DNA of 43,818 nucleotides, taken from the NCBI RefSeq assembly GCF_009765705.1, contig NZ_LMUX01000009.1, forward strand, positions 197,335-241,152. The letters run 5' to 3'. Below, piece by piece: positions 19,199 to 27,632 of this stretch; positions within the stretch are counted from its first letter, which is position 1, and each line of letters begins with the position of its first letter. A model generated the notes under the pieces. The model was not told the DNA's origin. It did not search any database and saw only the letters and a list, made by a program, of their open reading frames with translations. The translations under genes were made by a program, and so were the position numbers. The DNA comes from Burkholderia sp. L27(2015). Its GTDB lineage: Bacteria > Pseudomonadota > Gammaproteobacteria > Burkholderiales > Burkholderiaceae.

Positions 19199-19744
19199 TT
19201 ATTCGCCGGTTTCTATCGTTTCGATGATGCGACTGTGATTCGTATAAATGCACATGTCGCCAGCGATCTCGAGCGATTTTTCGACAATATCGCGAGCGCT
19301 CAATTCGGTGTTGCCCATCAGCGCCACAGCAGCCGCTTGCGCATAGGAGCCTCCCGAACCAATGGCGCATATTCCGTTTTCCGGCTCGAGCACGTCACCG
19401 TTGCCGGTGAGCACCAGCGTCGCGGTGGCGTCCGCCGCGATCAGCATGGCTTCAAGCCGCCGCAGCATGCGGTCGGTACGCCAGTCCTTGGCGAGTTCGA
19501 CAGCCGCCCGGGTCAGGTTGCCCTGGTGTTTTTCGAGTTTGGCTTCGAAGCGGTCGAGCAGCGCAAATGCGTCCGCGGTGCCGCCGGCAAAGCCGACCAA
19601 TACCTTGCCTTCGTAAATGCGACGCACTTTGCGCGCGCTACCTTTCATGACGATATTGCCCAGCGTTACCTGACCATCGCCGCCGAGCGCAACCTGATTG
19701 CCGCGCCGCACTGAAACGATCGTAGTGCCGTGATACTGCTCCAT
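19199..19744 (-). CDS. hslV: peptidase subunit of the HslUV protease
   Basis: A 181-aa threonine peptidase of the proteasome beta type that forms the double-hexamer core for HslU. The catalytic Thr is at position 7 in [15 protein letters not shown]; the first six residues are removed to expose it, as in other betaproteobacterial HslV. The [11 protein letters not shown] segment forms part of the active-site wall. The ATG at 19744 is preceded by AAGGAAAAAA. The genes are often heat-induced in other bacteria, but I do not see a clear sigma-32 promoter in the 170 bp upstream. Confidence 0.97.
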   Translation of the reverse strand: MEQYHGTTIVSVRRGNQVALGGDGQVTLGNIVMKGSARKVRRIYEGKVLVGFAGGTADAFALLDRFEAKLEKHQGNLTRAAVELAKDWRTDRMLRRLEAMLIAADATATLVLTGNGDVLEPENGICAIGSGGSYAQAAAVALMGNTELSARDIVEKSLEIAGDMCIYTNHSRIIETIETGE

Positions 19745-19913
19745 GTTTTTTCCTTGTCAGAAGATGTGCCGGCCCAGTGTCGCACCATGCGGAATCGGAA
19801 TCGACGCCTCGAATCTGGATCGCTCGCTGGACCGCGAGTACATCGACTGCAGTTTAGGGCGTATGGCTAATTATCAACCCCTTCGCTTGTCTCAGTGGGC
19901 AAAGTGCCAAGCC

Positions 19914-19945
19914 AATAAAAAAAAGGCACACCAATGGTGTGCCTT
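19914..19945 (-). terminator. rho-independent terminator of dksA
   Basis: Stem AAGGCACACC (19923-19932) and GGTGTGCCTT (19936-19945), with an AAT loop, followed on the minus strand by a run of eight T. It lies about 50 nt after the dksA stop and isolates dksA from hslV. Confidence 0.9.
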
Positions 19946-19954
19946 CTCTGGGGC

Positions 19955-19978
19955 GCCGGGCCGGTTGCCGGGCCGGTG
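19955..19978. repeat. 2 x 12-bp tandem repeat after dksA
   Basis: GCCGGGCCGGTT (19955-19966) and GCCGGGCCGGTG (19967-19978), lying between the dksA stop and its terminator. A small duplication of the same kind as the other intergenic arrays in this window. Confidence 0.75.
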
Positions 19979-19992
19979 GCTATAGCGTCAAA

Positions 19993-20412
19993 TCAATCGC
20001 CAAACAGCTTCTGGCGCAATTCGCGACGTTCCTGAGCTTCCAGCGACAGCGTCGCGGTCGGACGAGCGAGCAGGCGCGGCACGCCGATCGGTTCGCCGGT
20101 TTCTTCGCACCAACCGTAATCGCCGGATTCGATCCGGGCGAGCGATTGCTGCACTTTCTTCAGCAGCTTGCGTTCGCGGTCGCGCGTGCGCAGTTCGAGC
20201 GCATGCTCTTCTTCGATGGTTGCACGGTCGGCCGGATCGGGCACGATCACCGTCTCACGCAGGTTTTCCGTGGTCTGGCCCGCATTTTTGAGGATGTCGG
20301 CCTGCAACTGCTCAAGCTTGACCCTGAAGAACGCGAGCTGATCCTCGTTCATGTAGTCCTTCTCGCCCATCTTGAGAAGCTCGGCTTCGGTCAAAGGTCG
20401 TTTCGTCGTCAT
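19993..20412 (-). CDS. dksA: RNA polymerase-binding regulator DksA, zinc-finger-poor form
   Basis: A 139-aa protein that enters the polymerase secondary channel and, with ppGpp, tunes rRNA and amino-acid promoters. The coiled coil covers roughly residues 25-95, with the DPADRATIEEEHALELRTRDRERKL-type tip region. In the globular end the four-Cys zinc site of E. coli DksA is mostly gone: GWCEETGEPIGVPRLLARP keeps one Cys and the second pair is replaced (ATLSLEAQERRE). Such forms are common in betaproteobacteria and should not need zinc. The ATG at 20412 is chosen over an upstream start because it gives the standard MTTKRPLTEAELL. Confidence 0.95.
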   Translation of the reverse strand: MTTKRPLTEAELLKMGEKDYMNEDQLAFFRVKLEQLQADILKNAGQTTENLRETVIVPDPADRATIEEEHALELRTRDRERKLLKKVQQSLARIESGDYGWCEETGEPIGVPRLLARPTATLSLEAQERRELRQKLFGD

Positions 20413-20885
20413 CTGGCTTACTGTCTTCCATGTCAGGGATGAGGCCCACCCAAATGCGTTACCCGCAATCGGCGGCGGCACAAACGGCCGGTACGGCTGG
20501 TCGCTTGTCGCGGGGGTCGCTTCTCATGCTCGCAACCTGATCCGCTGCTGCGGGGGCTAACTCCTACAGTTGACCGACTCTGCTTGGCCGATCTGCGAGG
20601 CGCCATGGCCGGGCGGATCGTTAGCATCATCGTTCTCTAGCGGCGACGTATTGTAACTGAATCGCGATGCGCTTCCGCAACTGACGTGTTAAGCGCCGAT
20701 TTTGCTCAGCAACATCGTATGGTCGAATCGCCCGGGACATGCCACGGGCGGCTGCAATTTCAGCTGCGCGGCCGGTTGTGATGCCGCCTGATGCTTGGGT
20801 GGCAGGGCTGGCCGACATTTCTACCACTGGTTATCATACTCGCCCAAACGGGGTTTGGGCGAGCATCTCCGTACTGTGGCGCTAT
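20413..20885. other. gap between cobW and dksA (dksA leader, hairpin after cobW)
   Basis: No gene supported. A 10-bp hairpin CTCGCCCAAA/TTTGGGCGAG at 20839-20863 stands just after the cobW stop and may help end that transcript, although no T run follows. The rest is presumably the dksA promoter and leader; no convincing hexamers were found. A 66-codon minus-strand frame at 20627-20827 has no recognisable features. Confidence 0.45.
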
Positions 20886-21965
20886 TTAGACGAGACAGCG
20901 ATCCAGACCGTCGGTAATCAGATCCTGGGGCAGGTCGATGCCGATAAACACCATCTTGTTGGTCTTTTTGTCGGCCGGCAGCCATTTCGACGCCAAATCG
21001 CTGCCCATCATCTGGTGCACGCCCTGGAATACGACACGGCGGTCCACGCCTTTCATGTGCAACACGCCTTTGTAGCGCAGCAGCCGTTCGCCATAGATCT
21101 GCAGCACGCCGCCCAGGAAGTCCTCGAGTTTGGCCGCATCGAACGCGCGCTCACTGCGATACACGAACGATTTGATCTTGTCGTCATGATGCGCGTGGTG
21201 ATGATGCGCATGGCCGTGAGCGTGCTCGTCGCCATGCTCGTGGCTTTCGTGCGCGCATTGGTCGTGCTCATGGTCGCAGTCGGCGTGATCGTCGTGCGCG
21301 TGCTGATGGTCGTCCTCGGCGAGGAAGTCCGGATCGATCTCTAGCTTGGCATTGAGATTGAAGCCGCGGATATCGAAAATTTCTTTCAGTGGCGCTTCAC
21401 CGAAATTAACGACGGAGATCGGCGCGCGCGGGTTCATATGCAGCAAGCGATGCTTGAGGTCGGCCAGTTCGGTTTCGCTGATCAAATCGCTCTTGGTGAT
21501 AAACAGCCGATCGGCGAATCCGACCTGGCGCTGTACCACTTCGTGCTGGTCGAGTTGCGCGTTGGCGTGCTTGGCATCGACCAGCGTGATGATCGCGTCG
21601 AGCAGGTACTGGTCGGCGATCTCTTCGTCCATGAAAAAGGTTTGCGCTACCGGACCCGGGTTCGCCAGACCGGTCGTCTCGATGACGACGCGGTCGAATT
21701 TCAACTTGCCTTCCTGGCGCTGCGTGACCAGGTCGGCCAACGCCTGCACCAGGTCGCCACGGATCGTGCAGCAGATACAGCCATTGCTCATCTGGACGAT
21801 TTGCTCATTGCTGTCCTGCACGAGAATTTCGTTGTCGATGTTTTCTTCGCCGAACTCGTTTTCAATCACGGCGATCTGCATGCCGTGCTGTTCGTTCAGG
21901 ATGCGTTTTAGCAGGGTGGTTTTGCCGCTGCCAAGAAAGCCGGTCAGGATGGTTACGGGAATCAT
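20886..21965 (-). CDS. COG0523 family GTPase / metal chaperone (CobW/ZNG1-like)
   Basis: A 359-aa G3E-family GTPase thought to hand metal, usually zinc, to target proteins. Walker A is GFLGSGKTT (residues 9-17), the metal-binding CxCC is GCICCTIR near 62-69, and the base-specificity motif is TKSD. A region rich in His, Asp and Glu (about 220-262: HQHAHDDH, HEHDQC, HGHAHHHHAHH) should bind metal. It is followed by the CobW C-terminal domain. It sits upstream of dksA, hslV and hslU as in other Burkholderia. Pairing with a zinc-independent DksA suggests a zinc-limitation role (inference). Confidence 0.92.
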   Translation of the reverse strand: MIPVTILTGFLGSGKTTLLKRILNEQHGMQIAVIENEFGEENIDNEILVQDSNEQIVQMSNGCICCTIRGDLVQALADLVTQRQEGKLKFDRVVIETTGLANPGPVAQTFFMDEEIADQYLLDAIITLVDAKHANAQLDQHEVVQRQVGFADRLFITKSDLISETELADLKHRLLHMNPRAPISVVNFGEAPLKEIFDIRGFNLNAKLEIDPDFLAEDDHQHAHDDHADCDHEHDQCAHESHEHGDEHAHGHAHHHHAHHDDKIKSFVYRSERAFDAAKLEDFLGGVLQIYGERLLRYKGVLHMKGVDRRVVFQGVHQMMGSDLASKWLPADKKTNKMVFIGIDLPQDLITDGLDRCLV

Positions 21966-22147
21966 GGTGAAGTCGCTCGTCTAAGGTTCGGGCGCAGTCG
22001 ATGCGCAGTAAATCGTGCAAAAAGCGGTGCAAAAAGCCGCGCCGGATTGGGGCGCATCGCTCGGGTGAGCGGGCCGGATGGGGATAGCTCAATGCGCCAT
22101 CATAACCAAATCGCCGCGGTTGCGTCGGTAGTTGAGCTGAATGCCAG

Positions 22148-22260
22148 GCATTGGCAGGGCATTGGCCGTGCGTTGGTCGGGGCGGGCCGCACGTTGGTGG
22201 GGCGTTGGCCGGGGCACTGGTCGGGGTTGGCCCGGCGTTCGTCGGGCGTTGGTGAGGGGG
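22148..22260. repeat. degenerate G-rich tandem repeat between xerC and cobW
   Basis: About nine imperfect copies of a CGTTGGTCGGG-like unit (10-16 bp apart) fill the gap and end two bases before the xerC stop. On the plus strand the run is strongly G-rich with many GGG/GGGG blocks, so it could also form G-quadruplex-type structures. The remaining bases of the gap, 21966-22147, hold the cobW upstream region with nothing recognisable. Confidence 0.6.
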
Positions 22261-22262
22261 TA

Positions 22263-23189
22263 TTAAGGATCGCGCTTCTTGGCGCGCGGGTGCGCGCTAT
22301 CGTAAATCTTCGCCAGATGCTGGAAATCGAGCGCGGTATAGACCTGGGTCGCGGTAATGCTGGCGTGCCCAAGCATTTCCTGGACTGCGCGCAGGTCGCC
22401 GCTCGACTGCAGCACATGCGTGGCGAACGAATGACGCAGCACATGGGGGTGGACGTTGGCGGGAATGCCGGCGGCGAGCGCCATCTGCTTGATACGTAAG
22501 CGCACCACGCCCGGTGACATCCGCTTGCCGCGTGCCGATACAAACAACGGATGCGGATCCAGCCGCACCATCTGCGGGCGCACTGCCAGCCATGCCTGCA
22601 GGGCCGCGATCGCCTTGGCTCCCACCGGCACGCTGCGACGGCGTTGGCCCTTGCCGGTCACCGTCACTTCGGCGGCGTCCAGATCGATCCAGCCCGAGGA
22701 CTTATAGCCGTCGAGCTGGGCGTAACCGACGTCCAAATCGATCAGTTCGGCCAGCCGTAGACCCGAGGAATAAAACAACTCGAGCATCGCATGATCGCGC
22801 AGCGCCTCGGGCGTGCCGGCATCGGGCGCTTCCATCAGCGTGTGGGCATCGTCGGCTGAGAGTGCCTTGGGCAGCGTTTTCTTTTGCTTGGGCGCGCGGA
22901 TGCCGCTGACCGGGTTGGCGCCGACTTCGCCATGCACGCCTAGCCAACGATAGAACGATCGCCATACGGAGAGCCGATGCGCGATCGAGCGTGCCGACAA
23001 ATCCTGGCTATGGGCACGCACCACGCTACCGCGAATATCGCTGGACGTCAGGGTTGCGAAGGCGCGTTCGCCGGCCAGCGTTTGCAATTCCGCGAGCTCG
23101 TGCGCATAGCCGCGTAGCGTGTGCTCGGAGAGCTTGCGCTCATGCGTCAACATGTCGAGAAAACGCGCGATCGGGTCGGCAGAGCTCAT
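22263..23189 (-). CDS. xerC: tyrosine recombinase XerC
   Basis: A 308-aa site-specific recombinase that, with XerD, resolves chromosome dimers at dif near division. The N-terminal SAM-like core-binding domain (LTHERKLSEHTLRGYAHEL) is followed by the catalytic domain. The catalytic residues are Arg in SSGLRLAEL, Lys in TGKGQRRR, HxxR in HVLRHSFA, His in GHASI and Tyr in QVYTALDF. Its position after dapF and the DUF484 gene matches the dapF-yigA-xerC operon of E. coli, so chromosomal XerC is preferred over an integrase of a mobile element. It starts 22 nt after the DUF484 stop. Confidence 0.94.
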   Translation of the reverse strand: MSSADPIARFLDMLTHERKLSEHTLRGYAHELAELQTLAGERAFATLTSSDIRGSVVRAHSQDLSARSIAHRLSVWRSFYRWLGVHGEVGANPVSGIRAPKQKKTLPKALSADDAHTLMEAPDAGTPEALRDHAMLELFYSSGLRLAELIDLDVGYAQLDGYKSSGWIDLDAAEVTVTGKGQRRRSVPVGAKAIAALQAWLAVRPQMVRLDPHPLFVSARGKRMSPGVVRLRIKQMALAAGIPANVHPHVLRHSFATHVLQSSGDLRAVQEMLGHASITATQVYTALDFQHLAKIYDSAHPRAKKRDP

Positions 23190-23211
23190 CGCGTGCTTAT
23201 TGGCGGATTAT

Positions 23212-23997
23212 TTAGTAGGCGAGCAGACGGCTGAGCGCAGCGCTGGCGAGCTCGCCCAGTTGTTCGAGGAAATCGGTCGCCATACCGTCATGGAACCGCC
23301 GCGGATCGGGCGAACCCATCACCAGCAGGCCGAAGGCCGGCGGCTTGCTCAGCACCGGATCGGCCAACTCGCCGGCTGCGGGCGCGACGGTTGCGCTTAC
23401 CGTGGCTTGCGCCGCCGGCACGCGTAGAGGAATCAAGGCGATCGAGGCGATCGCGCCCGAAGCATTGGCGGCGGCCTCCGGCTCCGTGCTCGCAGCGGCG
23501 GCCGCCATCGCCGTCGCCGGCAGCGTCAACCACTGCGCGGCTTCGAAACCGGTGTCGGGGCCGCAGTACGGCAGACTTAGGTTTTGCGTGAAAAGCCGCA
23601 GTTCCGCGCCGACGTTGCGGGCGTAGTCGGCCTGCGCGTAGGGCTCGGCGAGATCCCAAAGCCGCAGGGCGGCGGCCGGCACGTCGAACACGGTGCCCAG
23701 GCCTGCGCTGATGGTATTGGGCAGCGCGTGGGCATCGCGCTCGGCCAGGATGCGCGCGGTCCACTCGGTCAGGCGCGTCACGATACTGTCGTTTTCGTGC
23801 CCGTGGCGCATCATCTCCGCCAGACGCCGCTCCAACAGCTTATTTTTGTCGCGCAGCATTTCCATCTGGCGTTCCTGCAGCGAGATGGCGCGATTGCCGT
23901 GCGGACTGGTCAGCTTGACCGTCGCGAGCAGCTCGGCGTGACGCACGAAAAAATCCGGATCGGTCTGCAGGTAATCGGCGACTTCGCGTTCGTTCAT
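23212..23997 (-). CDS. DUF484 family protein (YigA-like)
   Basis: A 261-aa cytosolic protein with the DUF484 start (MNEREVADYLQTDPDFFVRHAELLATVKL), a short coiled-coil stretch (ERQMEMLRDKNKLLERRLAEMM) and a GAF-like C-terminal domain. Function is unknown; the family is found next to xerC in many Proteobacteria. Within the GAF-like part there are two Ala-rich segments (AMAAAAASTEPEAAANA and AAQATVSATVAPAAGELA) that look like expansions absent from a standard GAF core. Lies between dapF (56 nt) and xerC (22 nt), hence in one operon. Confidence 0.9.
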   Translation of the reverse strand: MNEREVADYLQTDPDFFVRHAELLATVKLTSPHGNRAISLQERQMEMLRDKNKLLERRLAEMMRHGHENDSIVTRLTEWTARILAERDAHALPNTISAGLGTVFDVPAAALRLWDLAEPYAQADYARNVGAELRLFTQNLSLPYCGPDTGFEAAQWLTLPATAMAAAAASTEPEAAANASGAIASIALIPLRVPAAQATVSATVAPAAGELADPVLSKPPAFGLLVMGSPDPRRFHDGMATDFLEQLGELASAALSRLLAY

Positions 23998-24053
23998 GGT
24001 CTGGGCTAAAAAGGAGGAAGGGTCCGCGTGCGCGCCGCGAGGCGAAGATGCAC

Positions 24054-24944
24054 TCAGGCTAGGGTGATTTCCGATTGCTCGGGGAGTTCAGGAAATTCGG
24101 GGAGCTCAATTTCGCCTTCGAATACAGTGGCGGCCGGCCCCGACATGTGCACCTGCTCGCCTTGCCATGCAATCTGCAAGATGCCGCCATGCGTTTCGAC
24201 GCGCACTGGCGTGTCGAGCAGACCGCGCTCGATGCCGGCCACGACGGCCGCACAAGCGCCGGTACCGCAGGCCAGCGTCTCACCGGCGCCGCGCTCATAC
24301 ACCCGCAGCTTGATGGTGTGCCGGTCGATGATCTGCATGAAGCCGGCGTTCACGCGCTGCACGAAACGCGGATGTGATTCGATCAGCGGGCCGTCGACTG
24401 CGACCGGCCAGGTTTCAGTGTCGGCTACCAGTTGCACCGCATGCGGGTTGCCCATGGAAACCACGGTGACCCAGGCCGTCTTGCCGTTGACGTCGAGCGG
24501 CCATAGTGCGGCGCGGCCTTCGCTGCGGCTGGTCAGGCCGGCGGTGTCGAAGGGCACGCGTTCGGCGCGCAACTCGGGCACGCCCATTTCAACCATGACC
24601 GAACCGTCTTCGCGCATGGTCAGCGTCAGCACGCCTTGCTGCACTTGCACGCGCACGGTCGATAGCTCGGTGAGCCCTTGGTCCCGGACAAATTTGACGA
24701 AACAGCGCGCGCCGTTGCCGCAATGTTCGACTTCGCCGCCGTCGGCGTTGAAGATGCGATAGCGGAAATCGACCCCGGCGATGCTGGGACGCTCGACCAC
24801 CAGCATCTGGTCGGCACCTACGCCGAAATGCCGGTCGGCCAAGTGGCGAATCTGGCCGGTCGTCAGCGCAAACGGCTGGCGAGTGGCGTCGAGCACGACG
24901 AAATCGTTACCGGCGCCATGCATTTTGGTGAACTTGAGTTTCAC
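24054..24944 (-). CDS. dapF: diaminopimelate epimerase
   Basis: Cytosolic enzyme of 296 aa converting LL- to meso-diaminopimelate for lysine and peptidoglycan. The two catalytic Cys are present: Cys75 in EHCGNGARC and Cys226 in ACGTGACA. The start is a GTG at 24944 giving [15 protein letters not shown], the usual N-terminus; the frame is open 29 codons further but without similarity. A weak AAAGAGA stands before it. It is part of the lpxL-dapF-DUF484-xerC series. Confidence 0.95.
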   Translation of the reverse strand: MKLKFTKMHGAGNDFVVLDATRQPFALTTGQIRHLADRHFGVGADQMLVVERPSIAGVDFRYRIFNADGGEVEHCGNGARCFVKFVRDQGLTELSTVRVQVQQGVLTLTMREDGSVMVEMGVPELRAERVPFDTAGLTSRSEGRAALWPLDVNGKTAWVTVVSMGNPHAVQLVADTETWPVAVDGPLIESHPRFVQRVNAGFMQIIDRHTIKLRVYERGAGETLACGTGACAAVVAGIERGLLDTPVRVETHGGILQIAWQGEQVHMSGPAATVFEGEIELPEFPELPEQSEITLA

Positions 24945-25054
24945 GGGGTCTCTTTGACGCTTGGGAGGAAGGCTGGATTTTGCCGCTATTCTAGCGCGAA
25001 CCGGCCGGTGCTCGGGCGGTGCATCGGTCACGGCTGCGCGCTGGTAAGCCGGGC

Positions 25055-25120
25055 CGCCTTAAGCGGGTAGGCCCCCGCGCCTTAAACAGGTAGGCCCCCG
25101 CGCCTGAAACGCAGGCTCCG
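25055..25120. repeat. tandem repeat of about 23 bp between lpxL and dapF
   Basis: CGCCTTAAGCGGGTAGGC.. (25055-25077) is followed by a copy with two changes (25078-25100) and a third shorter, diverged copy (25101-25120). The array ends five bases before the lpxL stop at 25125, in the gap ahead of dapF. Confidence 0.85.
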
Positions 25121-25124
25121 CGCC

Positions 25125-26009
25125 CTAATAAACCCCAGGCTCACCCTCAGGCCGTGTCTTGAAGCGCTTGTGGACCCAATAATATTGCTCCGGCATGCTC
25201 CGAATCTGCTCTTCGAGAAACGCATTCATGCGCCGCGCATCGAGCTCGTCGTCGCCGGTCGGGTAATTTTCCCAGGGTTTGAACACCTTGAGACGGTAAC
25301 CGCGGTAATGCGGCAATACCTCGCCGATAAACGGCACCACGCGAGCGTGGCCTGCTTTGGCCAAGCGGGCAACCGCCGTGAGCGTGCAGGTGGGGACACC
25401 GAAAAACGGGACGAACGTCGAGTTCCGTATGCCGTAGTCCATGTCGGCCGCCAGCATCACCGGCTTTTTTTCACGCAGCATGCGCAGCACGGCGCGCGCA
25501 CTGTCGGCGCGCGACAACATTTCGGCGCCGAACCGGGCGCGGGCGTCGCGCGCCACCTGGTCGACCGTCTGATTGGACATCGGCGTATAGAGCGAACCGC
25601 ACGGGCGCCCGAGTTGATAATTGACCCACATCGACGCCGCCTCGATGCCGACGAAGTGAAAGCCCAGCATGATCGTGGGTGGCATGTCCGGGTCGTGCAG
25701 ATCGATTTCGCTCTCGATCTCGAACACGCTACCGAGCTTTTTCGCCGACCCGAACCACTGCACGCTGCGTTCGACGTAACTGCGCAAGGCATGACGGAAC
25801 GCGCCTTGGGCCACGGCATAGCGTTTGCCTTCGCTCCAGTCGGGAAAGCACAAGCGCAGATTGGTCAGGACCACGCGTTTGCGTCGGCTGGGAATCTGGA
25901 ACAGCAGCCAACCAAGCATATCGCCGAAGAAAGCGACCGGCGCATAGGGCAGGCGAGCGAACAAGCGCAATAGGGACAAAGCGAACCAAGTCGCGAATCT
26001 GCTCAGCAT
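25125..26009 (-). CDS. lpxL: lipid A late acyltransferase (LpxL/HtrB-like)
   Basis: Inner-membrane enzyme of 294 aa that adds a secondary acyl chain to lipid A. One N-terminal hydrophobic helix (WFALSLLRLFARLPYAPVAFFGDMLGWLLF) anchors it. The catalytic HX4E/D box is GFHFVGIEAA, followed by the YTPMSNQTVDQV and MLAADMDYG blocks of the family. Other Burkholderia often carry two lpxL copies side by side here; only one is seen. It is divergent from metK and shares a promoter region with it. Myristoyl versus lauroyl specificity cannot be told. Confidence 0.9.
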   Translation of the reverse strand: MLSRFATWFALSLLRLFARLPYAPVAFFGDMLGWLLFQIPSRRKRVVLTNLRLCFPDWSEGKRYAVAQGAFRHALRSYVERSVQWFGSAKKLGSVFEIESEIDLHDPDMPPTIMLGFHFVGIEAASMWVNYQLGRPCGSLYTPMSNQTVDQVARDARARFGAEMLSRADSARAVLRMLREKKPVMLAADMDYGIRNSTFVPFFGVPTCTLTAVARLAKAGHARVVPFIGEVLPHYRGYRLKVFKPWENYPTGDDELDARRMNAFLEEQIRSMPEQYYWVHKRFKTRPEGEPGVY

Positions 26010-26055
26010 GCGTTCACCGCTAAAGCCTTGTAGGTAGAAAAATGTGGCACGGCGA

Positions 26056-26114
26056 TGTCAAAACGAAAACAAAAGAAGCGGCTATAATACAAGCTTCGCC
26101 GAGTTAACAGACAA
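26056..26114. promoter_or_regulatory. overlapping divergent promoters for metK and lpxL
   Basis: Plus strand: a perfect -10 TATAAT at 26083-26088 for metK, with only a poor -35. Minus strand: -10 TATTAT from 26084-26089 and -35 TTGTCT from 26109-26114 (19-bp spacer) for lpxL. The two -10 elements share five base pairs, so polymerase could bind in only one direction at a time. Confidence 0.55.
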
Positions 26115-26261
26115 CTTGCGGGGCGAATGCAGAAACGGATGCAAATGCTTGTATCCGCGACTGTGCTAGAAATCCGCTAAAGCGTCGCCGCTTTGACAAA
26201 CCAGACAAGCCGGCACGCGGAAGTGAAATTAATCCGTTTGACCCGTTCTTGGAGGTTTGCA
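26095..26261 (+). promoter_or_regulatory. long, possibly structured metK leader
   Basis: About 165 nt between the likely start of transcription and the metK GTG. Three short stems can form: TTCGCC (26095-26100) with GGCGAA (26122-26127), CGGAT (26136-26140) with ATCCG (26153-26157), and AAAGCG-TCGC-CGCTTT (26179-26194). It matches no riboswitch class I know by eye. Confidence 0.35.
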
Positions 26262-27443
26262 GTGTCAAATAACTACTTCTTTACCTCGGAATCCGTTTCC
26301 GAAGGGCACCCAGATAAGGTTGCCGATCAAATTTCCGACGCAGTGCTCGACGCGATCTTCAAGCAAGATCCGCATTCGCGTGTAGCAGCCGAAACGCTGT
26401 GCAACACCGGGCTGGTCGTGTTGGCAGGTGAAATTACCACCACCGCGAACGTCGATTACATTCAGGTCGCTCGCGACACGATCAAGCGCATCGGATACGA
26501 CAATACCGACTACGGCATCGACTACCGCGGCTGCGCGGTGTTGGTGGCTTACGACAAACAGTCGCCGGATATCGCCCAGGGCGTGAATGCCGCGCACGAC
26601 GACAATCTCGACCAGGGCGCGGGCGACCAAGGCTTGATGTTCGGTTACGCCTGCGATGAAACGCCGGAACTGATGCCGTTGCCGATCCATCTGTCGCATC
26701 GGCTGGTCGAGCGTCAAGCCGATCTGCGCCGCGATGGCCGTCTGCCGTGGCTGCGTCCGGACGCAAAATCGCAGGTCACGATCCGTTATGTGGATGGCCG
26801 CCCGGACAGTATCGATACCGTCGTGCTGTCGACGCAGCACGCGCCGGATATCGAGCTTGCGCAATTGCGTGAAGCCGTGATCGAGGAAGTCATCAAGCCG
26901 GTACTGCCCAAAGAGCTGATCAAAGGCGATATCAAATTCCTGGTCAACCCGACCGGGCGTTTCGTGATCGGCGGCCCGCAAGGCGATTGCGGCCTGACCG
27001 GTCGCAAGATCATTGTCGATACCTACGGTGGTGCAGCGCCGCACGGCGGCGGCGCGTTTTCGGGCAAGGATCCGTCCAAGGTCGACCGTTCGGCGGCCTA
27101 CGCCGGTCGTTATGTCGCGAAGAACATCGTCGCAGCAGGCTTGGCTTCGCGTTGCCTGATCCAGGTGTCGTATGCCATTGGCGTGGCGCGTCCCACCTCG
27201 GTGATGATCAATACCTACGGCACGGGCCGCGTTTCCGATGCGGTCATCACCGAACTGGTCTTGCGCCATTTCGACCTGCGTCCGAAGGGCATCGTCAAGA
27301 TGTTGGATCTGCTGCGCCCGATCTATGAAAAAACCGCTGCTTACGGTCACTTTGGCCGCGAAGAGCCGGAGTTCACGTGGGAAACGACGGACAAGGCCGC
27401 CGAGTTGGCAGCCGCCGCTGGCCTGAATGCAGCGGCCGCCTGA
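26262..27443 (+). CDS. metK: S-adenosylmethionine synthetase
   Basis: Cytosolic enzyme of 393 aa making SAM from methionine and ATP. Signature motifs [16 protein letters not shown] near the N-terminus, [18 protein letters not shown] (the GAGDQG hexapeptide) and [16 protein letters not shown] (the glycine-rich P-loop-like motif) are intact. The start is a GTG at 26262-26264 with GGAGG seven bases upstream; the frame is open 23 codons before that, but the family N-terminus [19 protein letters not shown] fixes the choice. Transcribed alone and closed by a strong terminator. Confidence 0.97.
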   Translation: MSNNYFFTSESVSEGHPDKVADQISDAVLDAIFKQDPHSRVAAETLCNTGLVVLAGEITTTANVDYIQVARDTIKRIGYDNTDYGIDYRGCAVLVAYDKQSPDIAQGVNAAHDDNLDQGAGDQGLMFGYACDETPELMPLPIHLSHRLVERQADLRRDGRLPWLRPDAKSQVTIRYVDGRPDSIDTVVLSTQHAPDIELAQLREAVIEEVIKPVLPKELIKGDIKFLVNPTGRFVIGGPQGDCGLTGRKIIVDTYGGAAPHGGGAFSGKDPSKVDRSAAYAGRYVAKNIVAAGLASRCLIQVSYAIGVARPTSVMINTYGTGRVSDAVITELVLRHFDLRPKGIVKMLDLLRPIYEKTAAYGHFGREEPEFTWETTDKAAELAAAAGLNAAAA

Positions 27444-27473
27444 TAGCACCGACTGCACGTAAGAGGCAAAAGT

Positions 27474-27509
27474 AAAGCGGGCAATCCCTAGGGATTGGCC
27501 GCTTTTTTA
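27474..27509 (+). terminator. rho-independent terminator of metK
   Basis: Inverted repeat AGCGG-CAATCCC with GGGATTG-CCGCT around 27476-27503 (one bulge), followed by TTTTTTA. It lies about 30 nt after the metK stop. Confidence 0.88.
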
Positions 27510-27548
27510 TTGCATGCGAGTGGGTACGTGAGCGCCTGCCCGGCTGCG

Positions 27549-27618
27549 TCAGATCGCCTGCCTCAGATCACGTGAGTCAGATCACGTGACTCAGATCACG
27601 TGACTCAGATCGTCTGAG
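27549..27618. repeat. 5 x 14-bp tandem repeat with CACGTG palindromes
   Basis: Five consecutive 14-bp units starting TCAGATC: 27549, 27563, 27577, 27591 and 27605. The middle three are TCAGATCACGTGAG, TCAGATCACGTGAC and TCAGATCACGTGAC, each carrying the palindrome TCACGTGA. A sixth partial copy (TCAAATG) follows. The array lies between the metK terminator and the stop of the converging permease gene. Confidence 0.92.
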
Positions 27619-27632
27619 TCAAATGTAGCGCC

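Noticed and set aside
22263-23189. Integrase of a mobile element
   Set aside because: The tyrosine recombinase sits in the conserved dapF-DUF484-xerC operon, so it is chromosomal XerC; no att sites or phage genes nearby.
26265-27458. 397-codon minus-strand frame opposite metK
   Set aside because: Antisense shadow; metK motifs are complete on the plus strand.
27549-27618. CRISPR array
   Set aside because: The 14-bp units are directly joined with no spacers and there are no cas genes.
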